From Tannerella sp. (GTDB lineage Bacteria; Bacteroidota; Bacteroidia; Bacteroidales; Tannerellaceae), in the NCBI GenBank assembly GCA_031267485.1, contig JAIRYY010000091.1, positions 1 through 6,373 on the forward strand: a DNA stretch of 6,373 bases. Direction: 5' to 3'. A program made the position numbers and the translations under genes. The notes under the pieces were generated by a model, which was not told the origin of the DNA, searched no databases, and saw only the letters and a list, made by a program, of their open reading frames with translations. This document shows, one piece after another, positions 1 through 3,920 of the stretch (position 1 is the first letter of the stretch; each line of letters opens with the position of its first letter).

Positions 1-28
1 AGAAAAACGGGACGTCCTTGTCCCGTCC

Positions 29-169
29 GGGACAAAATGTCGGTAGAAAACGCTATATGCACATCTAATCCCGTGCCGTCAGGTACGGAATGTGGTGACA
101 GTCACACAGCGTACTTGACGGCACGCGGAAAATTGGTTGCGGTCAATTTTTCTACCAACATGCTGTCCC
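29..169. repeat. Nested inverted repeat, copy 1 of the 177-bp element
   Basis: The outer left arm at 29-50 reads GGGACAAAATGTCGGTAG followed by AAAA. The right arm at 147-169 is its near reverse complement (TTTTT, then CTACCAACATGCTGTCCC). Inside lies a 16-bp stem: 72-87 (CGTGCCGTCAGGTACG) pairs with 110-125 (CGTACTTGACGGCACG), with one G.T wobble. The 22-nt loop folds again, with 91-99 against 101-108 and one bulged G. A separate hairpin precedes the structure: ACGGGAC at 7-13, a 6-nt loop, GTCCCGT at 20-26. Another follows it: CTGTCCCG at 163-170 faces CGGGACAG at 172-179. The nesting is seen directly. Whether it acts as RNA, DNA cruciform or transposition substrate is unknown. Confidence 0.8.
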
Positions 170-205
170 GCCGGGACAGAAAAACGGGACGTCCTTGTCC
201 CGTCC

Positions 206-346
206 GGGACAAAATGTCGGTAGAAAACGCTATATGCACATCTAATCCCGTGCCGTCAGGTACGGAATATGGTGACAGTCACACAGCATACCTGACGGCA
301 CGCGGGAAACTGGTTGCGGTCAATTTTTCTGCCGACATGCTGTCCC
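206..346. repeat. Nested inverted repeat, copy 2 of the 177-bp element
   Basis: This has the same architecture as copy 1, shifted by 177 bp: left arm 206-227, central stem 249-264 against 287-302, right arm 324-346. Most differences from copy 1 fall in the arms and rarely open the structure. T to C in the stem turns a G.T wobble into G-C. In the right arm one A to G restores a C-G pair and another makes a T.G wobble. One change, at 288, creates a C.A mismatch. The trailing hairpin at 340-357 (CTGTCCC, TTCC, GGGACAG) has a 4-nt loop instead of the single-base centre in copy 1. Confidence 0.78.
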
Positions 347-354
347 TTCCGGGA

Positions 355-400
355 CAGGGAAACCATTATATTTTATTTATTTCACATGGATTAAAGAGAT
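355..400 (+). promoter_or_regulatory. AT-rich leader of the GH9 gene, possible promoter
   Basis: An abrupt AT-rich stretch lies between the repeat array and the GH9 start codon. TATATTTT at about 367-374 differs at one position from the Bacteroidetes -7 element (TAnnTTTG), but I cannot place a matching TTTG-type -33 element about 20 nt upstream. AAGAG at 394-398 resembles a Shine-Dalgarno sequence but sits only 2 nt before the ATG, so it is probably not decisive. Promoter assignment is weak. If it is correct, the repeat array would lie just upstream of, or partly inside, the transcript. Confidence 0.3.
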
Positions 401-2905
401 ATGGGACATAAAACTGTTTTGACAGGCATCTGTCTGGCCGGCGCTGTTATCGCGTTAACGGACTGTGCCGGCCGCTCCGCGCCGTCCGCCGCCGGCGCGC
501 TGACGCTCAACGATTCGGGCTATTTCGAGAAACGCGGACTGAACGTGATGGTCTTCAGCAACTGGTACGACGGCTCGTTCGACGACGCAAAAATAAGCGG
601 AGTGGAAATCATTCACCACGGCGTGCGGACGGTCACCAACGGCGACGTCCGTCTGAACCCGACGCCCGGACAGTGGGACGCCATTCCCGAATTTGTCGCG
701 CGAAACGTAGACCGTGAGAATCAGCGCATCGAGGCGGTATTGAGGTACTCCAAACACGATTTTCAATACACCGTCCGGGGAGAAATCCGCGACGGAGGCA
801 TCAGCGTGAGCGTCCATACCGACCGGCCGATACCGGAAGCCCTGCAGGGCATCGCCGGTCTGAACCTCGAATTTCTGCCCTCCGCCTATTTCGGCAAATC
901 TTTCATAACGGACAGGATGAACGGCATTTTCCCCCTTTATCCGGGCGGCGGCATGGAAACCGCCGGCGGGGAGACCGAGCCTCTGCCCATCGCTTCGGGC
1001 AGCCGCATCGACCTTGCGCCGGAAGACCCGGAACGGCATATCACAATCGACAGCCCGGACAGCGAACTGCTGCTGTTCGACGGACGGAACAAGGCGCAAA
1101 ACGGCTGGTTTGTCGTGCGCAGCCTGCTGCCGCCGGGCCAGTCGGGAAAGATAGCCGAATGGTTCATCACGGCGCGGACGGTCGAAGGCTGGACGCGCAG
1201 GCCGTCGATTGCCCATTCGCAGGCGGGCTATCACCCGGCACAGCGGAAAACGGCGGTGATTGAACTGGACAGGAACGACCGGACGCTCCTGCCCGTCCGG
1301 CTGCTGAGAGTGGAAAGCAACGGAAGCCTGACCGAGATTCAACGGGGAAAACCGGAGGAATGGGGCGCATACCTCCGTTACAATTACCGCACGTTCGATT
1401 TTTCCGCGGTGAAAACGCCCGGCGTCTACCGTCTGCAGTACGGCGATGTGCTGACGGCGCCTTTCCGCATCGGGGAGGACGTTTACCGCAGCGCCTGGCA
1501 TCCGGCGCTCGACATTTATCTTCCCGTTCAGATGGACCATGTCCTTGTGCGGGAAGCCTACCGCGTGTGGCACGGCGCGTCCCACCTGGACGACGCCCTG
1601 CAGGCGCCTGTCAACCACCGTCATTTCGACCTGTATGCGCAGGGCGCGACAACCGGCAACCGCTTCCGTCCGCTGGAACACATTCCGGGACTGAACACGG
1701 GCGGCTGGTACGACGCGGGGGATTACGACATCCGCACGCAGACGCAGCAGGCCGTCATCCTCGACCTGGCGCTGGCGTATGAGTATTTCAACATTCGGCG
1801 CGACGAAACGACGGTCCGTCAGGAAGCCCGTTACGTGGAGATACACCTCCCCGACGGGAAGCCCGACATCCTTCAGCAGATAGAACACGGCGCGCTGCAG
1901 CTGCTGGCGCAGCAGAAAGCCGTCGGTTACGCCGTGAACGGCATCATTGCGGCGCACCTCCGGCAGTACCGGCATCTGGGCGACGGCATGACAAAAACGG
2001 ACAACCTGGTCTACAACCCGCGTCTGGACAGTTTGCAGTCGGACGGGTTCGCGAGCGGCCGGTTTGATGACCGCTGGGCGTTCACGAACCGTTCCACGCC
2101 GCTGAACTACGGGTCGGCGGCCGCGCTGGCCGCCGCCGGACGCGTCCTGAAAGACTGTGACAGCCGTCTGGCCGCCGAATGTCTGACAGTTGCGCGTAAA
2201 ATCTGGGCGGACGAACAGAGCCATGCCCCCGACATCTTCGCCGTCCGGGGTCTTAACACCATTGGCGGCGCGCTGGAGACGGAGGAGTTCCGCGCCGCCG
2301 CCGAGCTGCTGAAATCTACCGGCGATGAACGTTACCGCGCGCGCATCCTCGAACTGTATGCCGAAGCGGAAAGCCGGTTCGGACGGTATGCCGCGCTGAC
2401 AGCGCAGCTCATCCCGTATATGGATGAACCGTTCCGGAAGCGGGTGGAGCCTCAGGTGAAAAGCTGGATGGAACAAATGGCCGCCGTCCGGCAGGCCAAT
2501 CCTTTCGGCGTCTTTATTTCCGGCGGAGGCTGGGCGGGAAACGGCGGCATCATCCGGAACGCCATCACCTGTTACCTGCTGCACCGCTCCTTCCCGGAAC
2601 TTGTCGACCCGGAATACGTTTTCCAGGGACTGAACTATATTTACGGATGCCATCCCGACAGCGACATCTCGTTTGTGTCGGCGGTCGGCGCCTCGTCCAA
2701 AAGGGTGGCGTACGGGAGCAACCGCGCCGACTTCACGTTCATTGCCGGCGGCATTGTCCCCGGCGTCCTGCTCCTGAAACCGGACTTCCCGGAAAACAGG
2801 GAGGACTGGCCGTTTTTCTGGGGCGAAAACGAATATGTGGTCAACCTGGGGGCGAGCTATATTTTCTTAGCCTGCGCGGCGGATGATTTGTTGAATAATA
2901 ATTAA
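401..2905 (+). CDS. Exported glycoside hydrolase family 9 protein (cellulase/beta-glycosidase type)
   Basis: Complete 834-residue GH9 enzyme, expected to hydrolyse beta-linked glucan-type or related plant polysaccharides with inversion. Residues 1-22 form a short export signal ending in LTDC. This may be a lipobox (Cys22), but Asp at -1 is unusual, so cleavage by signal peptidase I is an alternative. Residues about 33-265 look like the beta-sandwich domain found in many Bacteroidetes GH9 proteins (GLNVMVFSNWYDG, NGDVRL, PGQWD). About 267-365 is the Ig-like CelD_N domain (HSQAGYHP onward), and about 370-830 is the (alpha/alpha)6 catalytic domain. GGWYDAGDYD at 434-443 carries the catalytic Asp pair, D438 and D441 (likely base). 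WGENEYVVN near the C-terminus supplies the likely acid E811. LNYIYG (744-749) is the usual GH9 C-terminal motif, but the classical PHHR stretch is replaced by AYGSNRAD (770-777), so this is a divergent subgroup and cellulase activity is not assured. The 401 ATG is chosen because it gives the signal peptide. The reading frame is intact. Confidence 0.93.
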   Translation: MGHKTVLTGICLAGAVIALTDCAGRSAPSAAGALTLNDSGYFEKRGLNVMVFSNWYDGSFDDAKISGVEIIHHGVRTVTNGDVRLNPTPGQWDAIPEFVARNVDRENQRIEAVLRYSKHDFQYTVRGEIRDGGISVSVHTDRPIPEALQGIAGLNLEFLPSAYFGKSFITDRMNGIFPLYPGGGMETAGGETEPLPIASGSRIDLAPEDPERHITIDSPDSELLLFDGRNKAQNGWFVVRSLLPPGQSGKIAEWFITARTVEGWTRRPSIAHSQAGYHPAQRKTAVIELDRNDRTLLPVRLLRVESNGSLTEIQRGKPEEWGAYLRYNYRTFDFSAVKTPGVYRLQYGDVLTAPFRIGEDVYRSAWHPALDIYLPVQMDHVLVREAYRVWHGASHLDDALQAPVNHRHFDLYAQGATTGNRFRPLEHIPGLNTGGWYDAGDYDIRTQTQQAVILDLALAYEYFNIRRDETTVRQEARYVEIHLPDGKPDILQQIEHGALQLLAQQKAVGYAVNGIIAAHLRQYRHLGDGMTKTDNLVYNPRLDSLQSDGFASGRFDDRWAFTNRSTPLNYGSAAALAAAGRVLKDCDSRLAAECLTVARKIWADEQSHAPDIFAVRGLNTIGGALETEEFRAAAELLKSTGDERYRARILELYAEAESRFGRYAALTAQLIPYMDEPFRKRVEPQVKSWMEQMAAVRQANPFGVFISGGGWAGNGGIIRNAITCYLLHRSFPELVDPEYVFQGLNYIYGCHPDSDISFVSAVGASSKRVAYGSNRADFTFIAGGIVPGVLLLKPDFPENREDWPFFWGENEYVVNLGASYIFLACAADDLLNNN

Positions 2906-2935
2906 CATTAATATAGAAAATTATGAACAGATGGA
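2901..2935 (+). repeat. Near-copy of the GH115 start region (proximal copy)
   Basis: Positions 2901-2935 match 3886-3920 at 31 of 35 bases, with no gap by my alignment. The last 16 bases (TTATGAACAGATGGA preceded by A) are identical, and both copies include an ATG followed by codons for MNRW. The proximal copy begins at the GH9 stop codon (2903-2905) and puts its ATG at 2923, only 17 nt after the GH9 stop, a normal operon spacing. I infer a remnant of an original GH9-GH115 junction, or of another gene with the same leader. Confidence 0.75.
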
Positions 2936-3048
2936 AGTACACGATTTGTTCCGTCAGGGACAAAATGTTGGTAGAATTACCTGTGGTAAATTGCTTAATT
3001 GCTAAAAATGAGCATGATGATTGTTTTTTCAGCCGCCATATTTCATGA
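2923..3048 (+). pseudogene. Possible relic of a gene start (signal-peptide fragment)
   Basis: Starting from the duplicated ATG, the frame reads MNRWKYTICSV and then enters repeat sequence. It stops at the TGA inside the first 20-bp repeat unit, after 41 residues. Only about the first ten residues resemble the true GH115 start (MNRWICVLCF). An ATTTGT block is shared if about 9 nt are inserted. The rest is translated repeat, so this is most likely a truncated 5-prime end and not a functional small protein. A true short peptide cannot be excluded but has no positive support. Confidence 0.4.
2957..2976 (+). repeat. Solo arm of the upstream 177-bp element
   Basis: The sequence GGGACAAAATGTTGGTAGAA matches the outer left arm of the 177-bp element (29-48 and 206-225) at 19 of 20 bases. 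I find no complementary right arm downstream before the 20-bp array begins at 3034. It sits directly after the truncated gene start, so the arm marks the left edge of the inserted repeat nest. A partial arm is repeated at 3468-3490. Confidence 0.8.
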
Positions 3049-3233
3049 TTTCCGGCCATATTTTATGATTTCTGGCCAATTTTCATGATTTGCGGCCAAT
3101 TTTCATGATTTCTGGCCAATTTTCATGATTTGCGGCCATTTTTCATGATTTGTGGCCATATTTCATGATTTGTGGCCAATTTTCATGATTTGTGGCCAAT
3201 TTTCATGATTTGCGGCCAATTTTCATGATTTGC
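3034..3233. repeat. Ten tandem copies of a 20-bp unit
   Basis: There are exactly ten head-to-tail units of 20 bp with consensus GGCCAATTTTCATGATTTGC and no length variation. Nine units contain the palindrome TCATGA; unit 2 has TTATGA. Variation is confined to a few places: the first unit starts CGCC, positions 5-7 vary (AAT, ATA, ATT), and the last two bases are GC, GT, CT or CC. GGCC joins the units. Since 20 is not a multiple of 3 and TCATGA carries TGA on both strands, the array blocks every reading frame and cannot be coding. There are no unique spacers, so it is not a CRISPR array. The spacing is close to two helical turns. Possible roles are a multi-site protein-binding array or a slippage-generated satellite. 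Confidence 0.95.
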
Positions 3234-3335
3234 GGCGATATTGAATCACCGGTTATGCGTTAATTAATATTAAATGGATACTCGATATAATACCAAAACC
3301 AGCCCTCCAGCCATTGCGGACGGCCTCCTCCGCTC

Positions 3336-3409
3336 CGTCATTGCGAGCGGAGCGAAGCAATCCGGGTCGTCGCCTGTTCCTGGATTGCTTCGCTTCGCTC
3401 GCAATGACG
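3336..3409. repeat. Inverted pair of REP-like repeats (CGTCATTGCGAG... type)
   Basis: The left arm at 3336-3363 begins CGTCATTGCGAGCGGAGCG and ends AAGCAATCC. The right arm at 3382-3409 is its reverse complement over 28 bp with one mismatch, separated by 18 nt. The paired arms would form a very stable hairpin. This is a widely scattered intergenic repeat type in bacterial genomes, recognisable from the CGTCATTGCGAG/GCAATCC ends. Possible roles in RNA stability or transcription attenuation are inference. The loop contains CCTGTTCCT, the reverse complement of the AGGAACAG motif found at 3432 and 3832. Confidence 0.85.
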
Positions 3410-3431
3410 AAGGGAGAGAGTGCAACGACGG

Positions 3432-3464
3432 AGGAACAGGCCCCTTTGCACGGCTATGGTTCCT
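3432..3464. repeat. AGGAACAG...GGCTATGGTTCCT motif, copy A
   Basis: AGGAACAG at 3432-3439 and GGCTATGGTTCCT at 3452-3464 recur at 3832-3839 and 3842-3854. In each copy AGGAAC and GTTCCT can pair, with 12 nt between the two blocks here but only 2 nt in copy B. The two copies bracket the three 28-bp palindromes. Confidence 0.6.
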
Positions 3465-3467
3465 GCG

Positions 3468-3490
3468 GGGACAATATGTTGTTGGTAGAG
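3468..3490 (+). repeat. Variant arm of the 177-bp element fused to a palindrome
   Basis: GGGACAATATGTTGTTGGTAGA resembles the arm GGGACAAAATGTTGGTAGA with one substitution and a 3-nt GTT insertion. Its final GTAGA is also the beginning of the 28-bp palindrome at 3485-3512, so the two repeat families share sequence at the join. Confidence 0.65.
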
Positions 3491-3512
3491 ACGTAGCGCG
3501 CTACGTCTCTAC
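3485..3512. repeat. 28-bp perfect palindrome, core TAGCGCGCTA
   Basis: The arms GTAGAGACG (3485-3493) and CGTCTCTAC (3504-3512) flank the self-complementary core TAGCGCGCTA. All 14 pairs match. This is one of three such palindromes in the spacer with identical arms and different cores. Confidence 0.92.
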
Positions 3513-3551
3513 GGCGCAAACTCCGCTGTCCGTACCGGCGACCTCTCTCTC

Positions 3552-3577
3552 CGTCATTGCGAGGAACGAAGCAATCC
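3552..3577 (+). repeat. Third, unpaired REP-like copy
   Basis: A 26-bp copy of the CGTCATTGCGAG...AAGCAATCC repeat in the shorter form with GAGGAACGAAG in the middle. It has the same orientation as the 3336-3363 arm. I see no inverted partner nearby, so it is a half-element. Confidence 0.82.
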
Positions 3578-3649
3578 GGGCGCAGGCGGATACACTGCAC
3601 GTTCGCGGAGACGCAGCTGCACGGACTGAAAGTCCGCGCCACCCAGGTG

Positions 3650-3677
3650 GTAGAGACGGGGCGCGCCCCGTCTCTAC
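3650..3677. repeat. 28-bp perfect palindrome, core GGGCGCGCCC
   Basis: GTAGAGACG and CGTCTCTAC surround the core GGGCGCGCCC, with all 14 pairs matched. Two small hairpins lie just upstream: CGGACT/AGTCCG at 3622-3636 and CCACC/GGTGG at 3639-3650. Another lies just downstream: GTCCC ATG GGGAC at 3685-3697, reusing the GGGAC/GTCCC theme of the 177-bp element. Confidence 0.92.
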
Positions 3678-3774
3678 GGCGCCCGTCCCATGGGGACCGG
3701 TATCCGGCAAAACGGCACGGATGCAAATTTATGCGCATGCGTTTGCAAATACAGCGCCCTGGCATTGCATTACC

Positions 3775-3802
3775 GTAGAGACGCGATGCATCGCGTCTCT
3801 AC
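3775..3802. repeat. 28-bp perfect palindrome, core CGATGCATCG
   Basis: The arms are the same GTAGAGACG and CGTCTCTAC, here around the core CGATGCATCG, with all 14 pairs matched. It is the copy closest to the GH115 gene, ending 105 nt before its start codon. No T-run follows, so it does not look like an ordinary intrinsic terminator. Confidence 0.92.
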
Positions 3803-3831
3803 AACATACAACGTACAACATACGCGCCGGC

Positions 3832-3854
3832 AGGAACAGAAGGCTATGGTTCCT
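3832..3854. repeat. AGGAACAG...GGCTATGGTTCCT motif, copy B
   Basis: Second copy of the motif at 3432-3464, here with only 2 nt between the AGGAACAG and GGCTATGGTTCCT blocks. It marks the right edge of the repeat nest. AT-rich leader sequence follows immediately. Confidence 0.6.
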
Positions 3855-3907
3855 TTACCGGTATAATAAGGAGTATTTATATAACATTCACATTAAAATA
3901 AAAGATT
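3855..3907 (+). promoter_or_regulatory. AT-rich leader of the GH115 gene, possible promoter
   Basis: A strongly AT-rich 53-nt stretch follows the last repeat. It contains TATAAT at 3862-3867, but no convincing -35 element, and no Bacteroidetes TTTG/TAnnTTTG pair that I can place with confidence. AAGGAG at 3868-3873 is about 35 nt before the ATG, too far to serve it, so translation probably starts from an AT-rich leader without a Shine-Dalgarno sequence. Positions 3886-3907 belong to the duplicated start region also seen at 2901-2922. Confidence 0.35.
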
Positions 3908-3920
3908 ATGAACAGATGGA
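3886..3920 (+). repeat. GH115 start region (distal copy of the 35-bp duplication)
   Basis: Matches 2901-2935 at 31 of 35 bases, with an offset of 985 bp. It covers the last 22 nt of the leader and the first 13 nt of the GH115 gene. This copy continues into the intact gene; the other continues into repeats. Confidence 0.75.

Larger units (their letters stand above)
1..354. repeat. Two tandem copies of a 177-bp palindromic element
   Basis: Positions 1-177 and 178-354 are near-identical. Between them I count seven substitutions, all transitions, plus a one-base length difference at the distal end (positions 170-172 versus 347-350). The first copy begins at the window edge, so the array may extend further upstream. 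Each copy contains a GGGAC/GTCCC hairpin at its start, outer inverted arms, and a long central stem (listed separately). Because 177 is 59 codons, the duplication keeps one reading frame open (37-411), but that frame is just the repeat read through. It resembles no protein I recognise and runs 11 nt into the GH9 gene. I read the array as a non-coding repeat whose mobility or regulatory role is unknown. The next gene starts 46 nt after its end. Confidence 0.9.
2906..3907. other. 1-kb repeat-rich intergenic spacer between GH9 and GH115
   Basis: No credible gene is present. Frames that stay open here (for example + strand 3274-4104 and several short ones around 3300-3780) translate repeats. They give strings such as SVIARNEAI, LLRFARND and VETGRAPSL, which are typical spurious proteins over REP-like sequences. 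From left to right the spacer holds the duplicated gene start, a solo GGGACAAAATGTTGGTAGA arm, the 10 x 20-bp array, about 100 bp of unremarkable AT-rich sequence (3234-3335), the REP-like inverted pair, three 28-bp palindromes with a third REP-like copy among them, and an AT-rich leader. I see no terminator immediately after the GH9 stop codon. Confidence 0.85.

Noticed and set aside
37..411. Open frame of 124 codons upstream of GH9
   Set aside because: It is the 177-bp repeat read in frame (59 codons per unit), it overlaps the GH9 start by 11 nt, and it resembles no protein I know. Differences between the copies are about evenly synonymous and non-synonymous, and they also fit preservation of the stems.
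455..2653. 732-codon open frame antisense to GH9
   Set aside because: It is an antisense shadow of a GC-rich gene. The translation is arginine-, alanine- and valine-rich with no domain or motif, whereas the forward frame has clear GH9 catalytic motifs.
3034..3233. CRISPR array
   Set aside because: The units are directly abutting 20-bp repeats without unique spacers, and no cas gene is present.
3775..3802. Intrinsic terminator at the last palindrome
   Set aside because: The hairpin is strong, but no run of T follows on either strand and two sister palindromes lie upstream. It fits a dispersed repeat better than a terminator.
2906..3907. Insertion sequence or transposase remnant
   Set aside because: No frame in the spacer encodes transposase-like sequence, and I find no terminal inverted repeats spanning the whole insert. 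Only short repeat families are visible.
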